A DNA stretch of 64,000 nucleotides from an uncultured Bacteroidales bacterium (lineage in GTDB: Bacteria; Bacteroidota; Bacteroidia; Bacteroidales; UBA932), in NCBI GenBank assembly GCA_944326335.1, contig CALVDM010000004.1, positions 1 to 64,000 of the forward strand, read 5' to 3'. Below the pieces are notes generated by a model. That model searched no databases, had not been told where the DNA came from, and saw only the letters and a program-made list of their open reading frames with translations. Positions 17,506 through 25,717 of this stretch are shown piece after piece. The translations under genes were made by a program, and so were the position numbers. The number at the start of each line of letters is the position of its first letter. The stretch's first letter is position 1.

Positions 17506-18171
17506 TCACCTTTCCACGAAAAGGCCGTCCTGCATGAACAGGCTGCGGTCACACATCGATGCAAGTTCAGGGTCGTGAGTGACTATCACGAAAGTCTGTC
17601 CGTGACGATCCCTCAAATCGAAGAAGAGCCGGTGCAGCTCCTGTTTCGTCACGCTGTCAAGATTCCCTGAAGGCTCGTCGGCAAAGACCACGGCCGGCCT
17701 GTTCACGAGAGCCCGGGCAATGGCTACCCTCTGCTGCTCCCCTCCTGAAAGTTCCGAAGGCTTGTGCTCCGCCCTTTCCGAAAGGCCGAGTTCTGCAAGC
17801 AGCCCCAGCGAGACTTCCTTCGCCTCCCTGGAAGACTTTCCGGAAATCAGGGCAGGAATCATCACATTCTCCAGGGCGGAAAATTCCGGCAGGAGATGAT
17901 GGAACTGGAACACGAAACCGACCTTGGTGTTGCGGAAGCGGGCAAGAAGCTTGCGTCCGAGCCTGAGGACATCTATCCCGTCTATCACGAGAGACCCGGC
18001 ATCCGGGGTGGAGAGAGTCCCCAGAATCTGCAGAAGTGTGGTCTTGCCGGCTCCGGAAGCCCCCATAATGGACAACACTTCCGACCTCGACACTGTGAGG
18101 TCTATCCCCTTCAGGACTTTAAGCCGTCCGAACGACTTTTCTATACCCCTGGCTTCGATTATCGGCTCCAT
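17506..18171 (-). CDS. lolD: ABC transporter ATP-binding protein, LolD-like
   Basis: The 221-residue ATPase has Walker A GASGAGKT (37-44), the signature LSGGEQQR (141-148), Walker B VVFADEP (161-167) and the H-loop THD. The closeness to LolD is seen in [19 protein letters not shown], the family pattern for the lipoprotein-releasing LolCDE complex and MacB-like exporters. The permease is not encoded beside it. The start at 18171 is preferred to an ATG at 18198 because the predicted -7 element (18188-18195) lies between them. It follows the sensor kinase gene by 33 bases but seems to have its own promoter. Confidence 0.88.
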   Translation of the reverse strand: MEPIIEARGIEKSFGRLKVLKGIDLTVSRSEVLSIMGASGAGKTTLLQILGTLSTPDAGSLVIDGIDVLRLGRKLLARFRNTKVGFVFQFHHLLPEFSALENVMIPALISGKSSREAKEVSLGLLAELGLSERAEHKPSELSGGEQQRVAIARALVNRPAVVFADEPSGNLDSVTKQELHRLFFDLRDRHGQTFVIVTHDPELASMCDRSLFMQDGLFVER

Positions 18172-18187
18172 CTGCGGCAATTTTTGC

Positions 18188-18195
18188 CAAAGGTA
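18188..18195 (-). promoter_or_regulatory. Predicted -7 element for lolD
   Basis: The minus strand reads TACCTTTG (TAnnTTTG) in the 33-bp gap after the kinase gene, 16 bp before the lolD start. Confidence 0.5.
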
Positions 18196-18204
18196 CAAAA
18201 TTTT

Positions 18205-19938
18205 CTATTTCTCGCTCAGGGAGAATATGAACTCGAGGCCGCCTCCCTTCCTGTTCAGGGCGCGGATGTCGCCTTTGTGGAAAGCGATGGCATTGCGGAC
18301 TATGGACAGGCCGAGACCGGAACCGCCGTCATCCCTCGTGCGGCCTTCAGACACACGGTAGAACCGCTCGAATATCTTGGACAGATGCTCGTCCGGCACG
18401 CCTTTGCCTGTGTCGTAATAGGAGAAATGGCAGTAGCCGTCCCCCTTGGCATAGCACTCCACATGAATCTTTATCTCCCGGCCGCCATACTTCAGACTGT
18501 TCTCCATCAGGTTGCGGAATACAGCATATATGAGGCTCGGATTCCCGTTCACGCAAAGGTCAGGCTCAAGGGCGTTCTCGACAAGGATACCCTTTTCCTC
18601 TATCCTCGGCCGGAGCTCATCCGAGACTTCGTCCACCACATTCTTCAGATACACCTTCTCCTTGTGCAGCTGCTCCGGGGCTTCCTCAATCTTCGTTATC
18701 ATGCTTATGTCGCGGATAAGGTCGGAAAGTCTCATGACCTGCACGTAAGCCCTGTCTATGAACATGTTCCTGCGCTCCTCGGAGATGTCCTTGCACACCG
18801 TCAGAGTCTCCAGATAGCCTCTTATGCTGCTCACAGGGGTCCTCAGCTCATGCGCGATGTTGTTGGTCATCTGCTGTTTCATCACCCTGTTCTTCTCCAC
18901 GTTTGTGACATCGTTGACCGACATCTCGCACCCGTTGTCCGGATAGACAAGCACCTGCAGGGTGTACACGCGTCCGCCCTTGTCCACATTGTACTGGAAG
19001 ACAGGCACATTGTCCACCCGGGAATTGGTGTTTCCGGCCACGAACTCTGCCACAGGCCTGAATATCTCGCTGTCCCACAAAGTGTCAAGGTCCGGTGTCG
19101 GCCTGTCCAGCATAAGGTTAACGAACTGCACGAACCTGGCGTTGGCATAGACCTTTTTCCGCTCCTGTGAAAAAATCGCGATACCGCCGTCATAGTAATG
19201 CAGATGCAGGAGAAGCCTCTCCTTCTCGAGGGCTATCACCCTGTTGCTCTCCTCGAGCCTGCGGTAGCTCTGAAGCATCTGGTTTCCGATATCTCCGAGC
19301 TCCGAATCCGGGAAGGCCATGTTCTCGTAGTCTATCTTGCCCTGCTCGGCCGCTTCGGCAAAGCGGTGCAGCCTCGACACGCCCTCTCCGAACTTGTCGG
19401 AAAGGAAAATTATGAAGAACAGGGCTATGAAGAAGACAAGTACGACTATCAGTATGAACACGGAATCGGGCCTCAGGGCCTTCTTCACATCATACTCAAA
19501 AGGAAGGGCCATCCTCACTATATATCCGCCGTAGGACTTTGCATAATAGAAATAGTTTATCCCGACAGTGTCCGACTTCCTTATCGAGCCGCCCTCCTTT
19601 TCCTCTATGGCTATCTTCACTTCCGGACGCGCCCCGTGGTTGTCCAGGGTGGACTCGTCCTCGACGGAATCATAGACGACCACGCCGTTCTTGTCGATGA
19701 CAGTGACCCTGAGCTCCGGCGGGAAGAGCTTGACCGTGGAAGCATAGTCGTCGGACAGCGCGATTATGTCCGCATAGCATGACAGCCTGTCCTGGAGCAT
19801 CAGCTTGCGGCTGTTCCTGTCGCTCCGGAACTGGAATATTATCAGCAATATGGCAAAAACGACAAAAACAGCTGCAAAATATATGAGCAGCTGCCTCTTG
19901 TACGATCTTCTGACTTTCCTGTCCATCTGTCGTGTCAT
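18205..19938 (-). CDS. Sensor histidine kinase, PhoR-like
   Basis: The 577-residue protein has a membrane segment at about 16-36, an extracytoplasmic region to about 160 and a second membrane segment near 165-187. A HAMP-like stretch, a PAS-like region (about 245-345), the phospho-acceptor motif HELRTP (His363) and a HATPase domain follow, the last with NLMENSLKYGG, DTGKGVP and GGSGLGLSIV. The layout matches PhoR-type kinases. It overlaps the response regulator by four bases (ATGA), so the two are translationally coupled. The divergent neighbour is a PiT phosphate transporter with a Pho-box-like promoter, which suggests phosphate sensing; this is inference. Confidence 0.92.
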   Translation of the reverse strand: MTRQMDRKVRRSYKRQLLIYFAAVFVVFAILLIIFQFRSDRNSRKLMLQDRLSCYADIIALSDDYASTVKLFPPELRVTVIDKNGVVVYDSVEDESTLDNHGARPEVKIAIEEKEGGSIRKSDTVGINYFYYAKSYGGYIVRMALPFEYDVKKALRPDSVFILIVVLVFFIALFFIIFLSDKFGEGVSRLHRFAEAAEQGKIDYENMAFPDSELGDIGNQMLQSYRRLEESNRVIALEKERLLLHLHYYDGGIAIFSQERKKVYANARFVQFVNLMLDRPTPDLDTLWDSEIFRPVAEFVAGNTNSRVDNVPVFQYNVDKGGRVYTLQVLVYPDNGCEMSVNDVTNVEKNRVMKQQMTNNIAHELRTPVSSIRGYLETLTVCKDISEERRNMFIDRAYVQVMRLSDLIRDISMITKIEEAPEQLHKEKVYLKNVVDEVSDELRPRIEEKGILVENALEPDLCVNGNPSLIYAVFRNLMENSLKYGGREIKIHVECYAKGDGYCHFSYYDTGKGVPDEHLSKIFERFYRVSEGRTRDDGGSGLGLSIVRNAIAFHKGDIRALNRKGGGLEFIFSLSEK

Positions 19939-20624
19939 TCTTCAGCGTTCATCGAATAGCCGTAACCGGACCTGTTTGTAAGGTAACTCTTGCAGACCCC
20001 GAGCTTGCTCCTAATCCTTGCGATATGCACATCCACCGTCCTGTCCAGCACGTACGGGGCATCCTCCCAGAGCTCGTTTATCATTTCCTCGCGGGAATAT
20101 ATCCTGCCCGGATGCGAAGCGAGCAAGGTCAGTATCTCGAGTTCCTTCTTTGGAAGGACCACGGCCACATCCTCCACATACACCATCTTCCTTGCCACAT
20201 CTATCCTCAGCTTCCCGAGCACAATCTGCTGCTGCTCCTTCTCGGGCTTTGGCATGTTGCTCCGCTTGAGCACTGCCTTCACCCGCGCCAGGACTTCGTT
20301 TATCGAGAACGGCTTGGCTATGTAGTCGTCCCCTCCTGCCGAGAATCCGGTCAGTAGGTCGTTCTCCGCGCTCCTTGCCGTCAGGAATATTATAGGTATC
20401 TGGCATCGCTTCTCCTTCCTGAGTATCTCGGCCATCTTGAAGCCGGACATCCCCTCCATCATGACATCGAGAAGGATGAGGTCCACGTCGGCAAAACCGA
20501 GCTCGAGCGCGGCTTCCGCGGAGGAGGCCGGCACCACGTCATAGCCTGCATTTTCAAGGTTGAACTCGAGAATCTCCCTTATGTCGGGCTCGTCGTCAAC
20601 CACCATTATCTTTTTCCTGTCCAT
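19935..20624 (-). CDS. OmpR/PhoB-family response regulator
   Basis: The 229-residue protein has a receiver domain (about 5-118) with acidic residues Asp10/Asp11, phospho-acceptor Asp53 and the conserved Lys of IAKPFS. The winged-helix DNA-binding domain (about 130-228) shows LPKKELEILTLLASHPGRIYSREE and DVHIARIRSKLG. It is the partner of the overlapping kinase. A longer in-frame start at 20687 is rejected because it lies upstream of the predicted promoter at 20674-20681. Its likely binding site is the triple TAACA repeat in the promoter of the divergent phosphate transporter gene. Confidence 0.94.
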   Translation of the reverse strand: MDRKKIMVVDDEPDIREILEFNLENAGYDVVPASSAEAALELGFADVDLILLDVMMEGMSGFKMAEILRKEKRCQIPIIFLTARSAENDLLTGFSAGGDDYIAKPFSINEVLARVKAVLKRSNMPKPEKEQQQIVLGKLRIDVARKMVYVEDVAVVLPKKELEILTLLASHPGRIYSREEMINELWEDAPYVLDRTVDVHIARIRSKLGVCKSYLTNRSGYGYSMNAEE

Positions 20625-20673
20625 ATCAAAAAACAAATCCCCGGAGCCTGTCGCCCGCAAGGGGAAAACGGCA

Positions 20674-20681
20674 CAAAGGTA
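20674..20681 (-). promoter_or_regulatory. Predicted -7 element for the PhoB/PhoR-like operon
   Basis: The minus strand reads TACCTTTG (TAnnTTTG). It implies a leader of about 43 bases before the regulator start. Confidence 0.5.
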
Positions 20682-20738
20682 AATCATTTATCATTCAGAG
20701 ATTATTTCGGAGATGTAAAATATTTGTTAATAAATTTT

Positions 20739-20767
20739 GTAACATTATTTTAACATTTCCGTAACAG
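20739..20767 (+). promoter_or_regulatory. Pho-box-like triple direct repeat upstream of the phosphate transporter
   Basis: Three 7-mers, GTAACAT (20739-20745), TTAACAT (20750-20756) and GTAACAG (20761-20767), recur at exactly 11-bp intervals, one helical turn. This matches the arrangement of PhoB/PhoP sites and especially the TTAACA-type repeats of the Bacillus PhoP box. The last repeat ends 19 bp before the -7 element, where a -33 element would sit, as expected for an activator site. Confidence 0.6.
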
Positions 20768-20786
20768 AATCCCAACATAGCAGGAG

Positions 20787-20794
20787 TATTTTTG
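20787..20794 (+). promoter_or_regulatory. Predicted -7 element for the phosphate transporter gene
   Basis: TATTTTTG matches TAnnTTTG. No -33 TTTG is present; the Pho-box-like repeats lie there instead. The start codon is 28 bp downstream. Confidence 0.55.
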
Positions 20795-20822
20795 CGGCAA
20801 AATAACCGTAACTCCAAGACTT

Positions 20823-23057
20823 ATGGAATGGATATATCTGGGATTCGTCATATTCCTTTTCATTCTCGCAATTTCTGACCTTTGGGTGGGAGTGAGCAAC
20901 GATGCAGTCAACTTCCTCAATTCCGCGATAGGCGCGAAGGTAGCAAGATTCAGGACAATAATAATAGTGGCCGCTACAGGCGTGTTCCTCGGAGCCATAA
21001 TGAGCAACGGGATGATGGACATAGCAAGGCACGGGATATTCCGGCCGGAGCAGTTCGCCTTCAAGGAACTGATGTACATCTTCCTCGCGGTGATGGTGAC
21101 GGACATCATCCTTCTGGATGTGTTCAACTCCCTCGGGATGCCGACATCCACTACGGTGTCGATGGTCTTCGAGCTGCTCGGAGCCACATTCGCACTTTCA
21201 ATGATAAAGATAGCCGGAGGCGATACGGGACTCGGATTCTCGGACTACATGAACACCGAAAAGGCCCTGTCCGTGATAATGGCGATATTCGTGTCCGTGG
21301 CCATCGCTTTCGTCTGCGGTAGCCTGATACAGTACATAGCCAGGCTCATATTCACCTTCAACTTCAGGAAAGGCCTGAAATGGAAGATAGGCATCTATGG
21401 AGGCATAGCCACCACGGCCATAATCTATTTCATGCTCTTCAAGGGCACCAAGGACCTCGCATTCATGACTTCGGATGTAAAGACATGGATAAACGACCAC
21501 ACCTGGATGCTCCTCGGAGGATGCCTCGTCTTCTTCACCATCCTGATGCAGATACTGTATTTCCTGAAAGTCAACGTATTCAAGGTGATAGTCCTCATAG
21601 GCACGTTCGCTCTCGCAATGGCGTTCGCCGGCAACGACCTAGTGAACTTCATCGGAGTGCCGCTCGCAGGATTCTCGTCATACCAGGACTACATGGCAGC
21701 AGGAGGAGGAGACCCGTCCTCGCACATGATGGGAGTGCTGAACGAGTCTGCATCCACCCCGCTCATATTCCTCATAGCCGCCGGAGTCGTGATGGTCATC
21801 GCCCTTGCAACCTCAAAGAAGGCGCACAACGTCACAAAGACGGAAATCAACCTCGCAAGGCAGGATGAAGGCGACGAGATGTTCGGGTCCTCTAAGGTGG
21901 CGAGAAGCATTGTGAGATGGAGCAATTCCACGGCGAACTTCATCGTCGCATCCACTCCGGACAAGGTTAAGGCCTGGATAGACAAGCGGTTCGACAAGTC
22001 ATGCCTCGACATCGAGGACAATGCGGCATACGATGTCGTCAGGGCATCCGTGAACCTTGTTGTGGCATCCCTGCTGATAGCCCTCGGCACATCGCTGAAA
22101 CTCCCTCTCTCCACCACATACGTGACATTCATGGTGGCAATGGGTACATCTCTCGCAGACCGGGCATGGAGCAGGGAAAGCGCGGTATTCAGGATTACCG
22201 GAGTGCTCTCTGTGATAGGAGGATGGTTCCTCACGGCTGCGATAGCGTTCATCTGCGCATTCATCATCGCCCTCATAATGTACTTCGGAGGGACCGTGGT
22301 GACCGTGGTCATCGTGGTTGCAGGCCTGGCCGTGCTCATACACAGCAACGTGAAATACAAGGAAAAGACGAACGACGCCAAAGGCGACAGGGCATTCCAG
22401 GAGATACTCAGAATCACTGACAGGAAAAAGGTGTGGGTGCCGTTCCTCAAGTACGTCGCCGAGAACGACAAGATGTTCCTTGACGACATGGCCGCACAGT
22501 ACACAGCCGTCACCGACGGGCTGCTTCAGGAAAACGTACGCACGCTCAGGCACTCCATGAATGACCTGAAGCTCTACAAGTCGAGACTGAAGAACCTGCG
22601 CAAGAAGGAGACCATCTGTCTGAGGAATGTGGACCCGGAGACGGGACTCGTGAAAAGCGCGTGGTTCCATACCGCATTCAACTACATGGAGCAGGTGTAC
22701 TACTCACTGCGACGCATCTGCGAGCCGGCATACGAGCATGTCGACAACAATTTCAGCCCTATTCCAGAGGAATACTGCAAGGATTTCCTGAAAGTGCGCG
22801 ACGAGCTCGTGGCCACCATACAGTGCCTTGCGACGCATTTCAAGGACAGGAACTATGAGGAGATGCGCGTGCAGGAGGAGGCCCTCGCAAGGATGCAGGG
22901 CAAGTTCTCCGACCTCAGGAAGGCTCTCATGGTAGATATCCAGGAAAAGAACCTGAACCTCACGGTTGCGTACATGTATCTGAACCTCGTGCAGGAGTCG
23001 GAACAGCTGTGCATTTCACTCAAGCATTACGCAAGGGCATCCAGGAAACTTGCCTAA
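20823..23057 (+). CDS. PiT-family inorganic phosphate transporter with C-terminal PhoU-like region
   Basis: This is a 744-residue inner-membrane protein. The two PiT half-signatures are visible: VGVSNDAVNFLNSAIGAK near residue 22 with GMPTSTTVSM, and AGNDLVNFIGVPLAG with LKLPLSTTYVTFMVAMG in the second half. About ten to twelve membrane segments run to residue 510. The last 230 residues are charged and helical (LRHSMNDLKLYKSRLKNLRKKE and so on), resembling a fused PhoU-like domain, a form found in Bacteroidota. PiT proteins use cation gradients to import phosphate. The divergent PhoR/PhoB-like genes and the repeat array before its promoter indicate phosphate-dependent control. Confidence 0.93.
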   Translation: MEWIYLGFVIFLFILAISDLWVGVSNDAVNFLNSAIGAKVARFRTIIIVAATGVFLGAIMSNGMMDIARHGIFRPEQFAFKELMYIFLAVMVTDIILLDVFNSLGMPTSTTVSMVFELLGATFALSMIKIAGGDTGLGFSDYMNTEKALSVIMAIFVSVAIAFVCGSLIQYIARLIFTFNFRKGLKWKIGIYGGIATTAIIYFMLFKGTKDLAFMTSDVKTWINDHTWMLLGGCLVFFTILMQILYFLKVNVFKVIVLIGTFALAMAFAGNDLVNFIGVPLAGFSSYQDYMAAGGGDPSSHMMGVLNESASTPLIFLIAAGVVMVIALATSKKAHNVTKTEINLARQDEGDEMFGSSKVARSIVRWSNSTANFIVASTPDKVKAWIDKRFDKSCLDIEDNAAYDVVRASVNLVVASLLIALGTSLKLPLSTTYVTFMVAMGTSLADRAWSRESAVFRITGVLSVIGGWFLTAAIAFICAFIIALIMYFGGTVVTVVIVVAGLAVLIHSNVKYKEKTNDAKGDRAFQEILRITDRKKVWVPFLKYVAENDKMFLDDMAAQYTAVTDGLLQENVRTLRHSMNDLKLYKSRLKNLRKKETICLRNVDPETGLVKSAWFHTAFNYMEQVYYSLRRICEPAYEHVDNNFSPIPEEYCKDFLKVRDELVATIQCLATHFKDRNYEEMRVQEEALARMQGKFSDLRKALMVDIQEKNLNLTVAYMYLNLVQESEQLCISLKHYARASRKLA

Positions 23058-23148
23058 CCGGACTCCGTCCGGGAATCTCCGGAAAGCCGGCAGAAAATTT
23101 CTTCGAAGATGCATTTGCAGCGATGTTGCAGATAAACGGGATTTTCAT

Positions 23149-23156
23149 TACCTTTG
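23149..23156 (+). promoter_or_regulatory. Predicted promoter of the exported-protein operon
   Basis: TACCTTTG (TAnnTTTG) has a GTTG at 23125-23128 as a possible -33 element, 20 bp upstream. The start codon follows after about 50 bases. It appears to drive the five genes to 29828. Confidence 0.55.
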
Positions 23157-23205
23157 TGCGTTGAATATAAGACCTTTAAGGTCTCAAACCTGAAACATTA
23201 CAATC

Positions 23206-24012
23206 ATGAAAAAAGTTTTGTTATCATTTATCATCAGCGGAACCACATCGCTGATTGCCATCTATCCGGGTTTAGCCCAATCAAAAACCTACAAACCGAA
23301 TCCCAAAGGGTATCTCGTCGAAAGATATGGAGTGAGTCAAAAACAGGAAACTCTGATAAACAGATTTTCACGGCAGAGGACAGTCGCTATTGACTCTCTT
23401 ACGGCTCTCGGACTTTCGCCTCAGATATACAGGCACAAGAGGGACTCTGTAACAGATCTCTACTATGAGCGGGTAATGACTGTCCTCACCCCTGAGCAAC
23501 AGGCCAAGTTCAATCCGGAAGCAATGAAGGCGGCAAGGGCAGGAGAAGTCAAACGCCTTGGACTGTCTGCTGACAAGGAAATCGCAATGGGCAAGCTAAA
23601 AGTGGAATACGATAAATCGCTGAAGATGCTGGAAGGACTGCCGGACAAGGAAGCGAACGAAAAACGAGCTACCATTGAGGCAGGATACAGGCAGTCACTC
23701 CGGAATCTTCTGGGAGAAGAGAAATACAGCGAATGGCTTTCGTACAAGAACGGTGCTACGGCTCGGAGATTCAAGAATCAGTTCGGATTTACCGAAGAAC
23801 AATACGAACAATACAAAACCATAGCGAAATGGCAGGCAGTCCAGATTCTGACAATCAAGAATACTGTACAATCTCCGGAGGAGCGGAAAACAAGGATAGC
23901 GGAAATCAAACAGATGAAAATAGATTCTCTCCGGACCGTTCTCCCTCGGGAACAATTCGGAAAATGGTTTGAATATTACCAGAGAAAGGAAGCGGAACGC
24001 GCTCAGAAGTAG
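23206..24012 (+). CDS. Secreted helical protein of unknown function
   Basis: The 268-residue protein has a signal peptide ending near GLAQ (about 22-25). The mature protein is charged and almost entirely helical, with recurring units such as VLTPEQQAKFNPEAM, NLLGEEKYSEWLSYK, FTEEQYEQYKTIAKW and VLPREQFGKWFEYY. The LTPEQQAKF line resembles the LTxxQ repeats of Spy/CpxP periplasmic chaperones, a faint likeness only. It is the first gene of a five-gene operon of exported proteins and is followed 25 bases later by a lipoprotein gene. No function can be assigned. Confidence 0.7.
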   Translation: MKKVLLSFIISGTTSLIAIYPGLAQSKTYKPNPKGYLVERYGVSQKQETLINRFSRQRTVAIDSLTALGLSPQIYRHKRDSVTDLYYERVMTVLTPEQQAKFNPEAMKAARAGEVKRLGLSADKEIAMGKLKVEYDKSLKMLEGLPDKEANEKRATIEAGYRQSLRNLLGEEKYSEWLSYKNGATARRFKNQFGFTEEQYEQYKTIAKWQAVQILTIKNTVQSPEERKTRIAEIKQMKIDSLRTVLPREQFGKWFEYYQRKEAERAQK

Positions 24013-24037
24013 CTGAAAACCTATAAACAATATGACG

Positions 24038-25717
24038 ATGAAAAAACTACTACTCCTTATGGTCGCGGCAGCGTCAGTGGTGGCAAGTTGCTCCAAACTT
24101 CCGATGGAGGGAGAAAAAGAGACAGCAGCGAATGTGTCGCTGACCGTTGAAGAAGCCAAAGCATATTTCGAAACAGATTACAAATCGCTCAAGATTACAA
24201 AAGCCGGCAGTGCAGACATACCTGCCGGATGGATTTCTCCAGGAGACTTCACCCCGATATGGAACCGTGCCGTGGAATCTGCAAACGGCAACACGGCGAG
24301 CGTGGATGTACCCATTATTCCGACATACCGCTACCGGGCAATCCGGGCGGTATTTGCAAACGGCCGAGCACAGGCATACTCAGTGGATATTTACCAGAAA
24401 CTGGTGGTAGTCAGGAAACACTATGACGATGGACGCGAGGACCGGATGGGACAATATATCCTGACACTCATACCTGACAAGGGATATGCCACAAAACATA
24501 AAGGGAATGTGGCTGAAAGGTTCATAAACACAGGGAATAAAGGCTCCTACAGCGGCCTTGCCGTGTATTATCTGCAAGGAATACCGATGCGTCTGGAAAA
24601 ATATTCCGACGGTGAGAAAACAGGATGGATATCCTTATTCGGAGTGACGGACGACCTGGTCCTGAAATCGAAATTCGGAGCAATAATCAGAGAACTCGGA
24701 AAGATTGAAATTTTACGGAGCAAGGCAATCAAGACCCGATACGGAGAAGATGACTGGGAATGGGATTACGGGGATACCGATGATTATACCGATATGGGAG
24801 ACGGGATATATCAGGACGATGAAGGCGACTATTATATAGACTGGGATGGAGACGGTAATATAGACTCGGGCTACATTATGCCCGGTGACCCTGTGACACC
24901 TGATGAACCGGATCCGGTAGAGGAAGAGCCTGATGACAATGATACGGAGTTGCTGCCTCCGGTAGATTCCGGAGACGGGAATGAATGGTCCGATGCCGAC
25001 CATGACGGGTGGAATCCAGACGACGGAGGTGAAGGCATTCAGATTCCGGACAGATTGACTCAGAAATATGGAAAAGTGGAATATTACAGAGCAAGAGTAG
25101 CGGACTTCCTCAAGCGTTTCCCTGATTTAAAGGAATCATCAGCACCTCGCTATTATATTAGATATGGGGAGAAATATTGCAAGGAGTTTACAACTAAAAC
25201 AAAAGAAAAACTTTCTGGCGCAGGAAAGGAATGGGTGGACAAGACGATGGTCGCGCTTCAGGTCAAGCTGTCGGAAATACTGGTAAAGAATCCGGAAATA
25301 GAACTGACGCCGGAATTGCTTGAAGAGAAGGCCTTTGAGTCGCATGTCGATGCATATATAGAAAGCGGAATACTGAGCCTGCCGATGTCGGACAAGATTG
25401 AAATTCTGCTGACTGTAGAGTATAAAGATCTGGTACTCAAGGCCGAAGGCAGGGAACAGGCTGGCGCAGTGATATGGGAACAGCTTAAGTATTATGTATC
25501 GAATCCTGATGTGCTGCTTGACGATGCGGAATATATAGTCGATAATTTCGGAAACATAATAGAACGAATCCGAGAATATATTCCTGACAATATTCCTGAC
25601 ACCAAATCAGGTTCAGTCAGCGCAGCCGAGAAGGAAGTATATGATTTGCTGTTAAAACCATTGATTGAATATTATGAAGAAAATGTTCCGGGATTCAGCG
25701 TGCCTGACATTTATTAG
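24038..25717 (+). CDS. Acidic lipoprotein with EF-hand-like loops and helical C-terminal domain
   Basis: The 559-residue protein has a signal peptide and lipobox (SVVASC). Residues 30-220 form a beta-rich region containing GQYILTLIPDK and GSYSGLAVYYLQGIPMRLEKY. A long acidic, proline-rich middle (about 240-330) holds DWDGDGNIDSG and DADHDGWNPDDG, which look like calcium-binding dockerin or EF-hand loops. The last 220 residues form an alpha-helical domain (YIRYGEKYCKEFTTKTKEKL, KEWVDKTMVALQ) that I do not recognise. An ATG six bases upstream is equally possible. The 3' end overlaps the next gene by 44 bases. Base composition is low in GC (24 of 60 in the line at 24781). Confidence 0.72.
   Translation: MKKLLLLMVAAASVVASCSKLPMEGEKETAANVSLTVEEAKAYFETDYKSLKITKAGSADIPAGWISPGDFTPIWNRAVESANGNTASVDVPIIPTYRYRAIRAVFANGRAQAYSVDIYQKLVVVRKHYDDGREDRMGQYILTLIPDKGYATKHKGNVAERFINTGNKGSYSGLAVYYLQGIPMRLEKYSDGEKTGWISLFGVTDDLVLKSKFGAIIRELGKIEILRSKAIKTRYGEDDWEWDYGDTDDYTDMGDGIYQDDEGDYYIDWDGDGNIDSGYIMPGDPVTPDEPDPVEEEPDDNDTELLPPVDSGDGNEWSDADHDGWNPDDGGEGIQIPDRLTQKYGKVEYYRARVADFLKRFPDLKESSAPRYYIRYGEKYCKEFTTKTKEKLSGAGKEWVDKTMVALQVKLSEILVKNPEIELTPELLEEKAFESHVDAYIESGILSLPMSDKIEILLTVEYKDLVLKAEGREQAGAVIWEQLKYYVSNPDVLLDDAEYIVDNFGNIIERIREYIPDNIPDTKSGSVSAAEKEVYDLLLKPLIEYYEENVPGFSVPDIY

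Noticed and set aside
17764..19170. A 468-codon open frame on the plus strand
   Set aside because: It lies antisense to lolD and the sensor kinase, both of which have full domain evidence; the frame has no recognisable motifs. It is a composition shadow.
23058..23072. Terminator after the phosphate transporter gene
   Set aside because: CCGGAC/GTCCGG forms a 6-bp stem with a three-base loop, but no T-run follows, so the evidence is too weak to list it.
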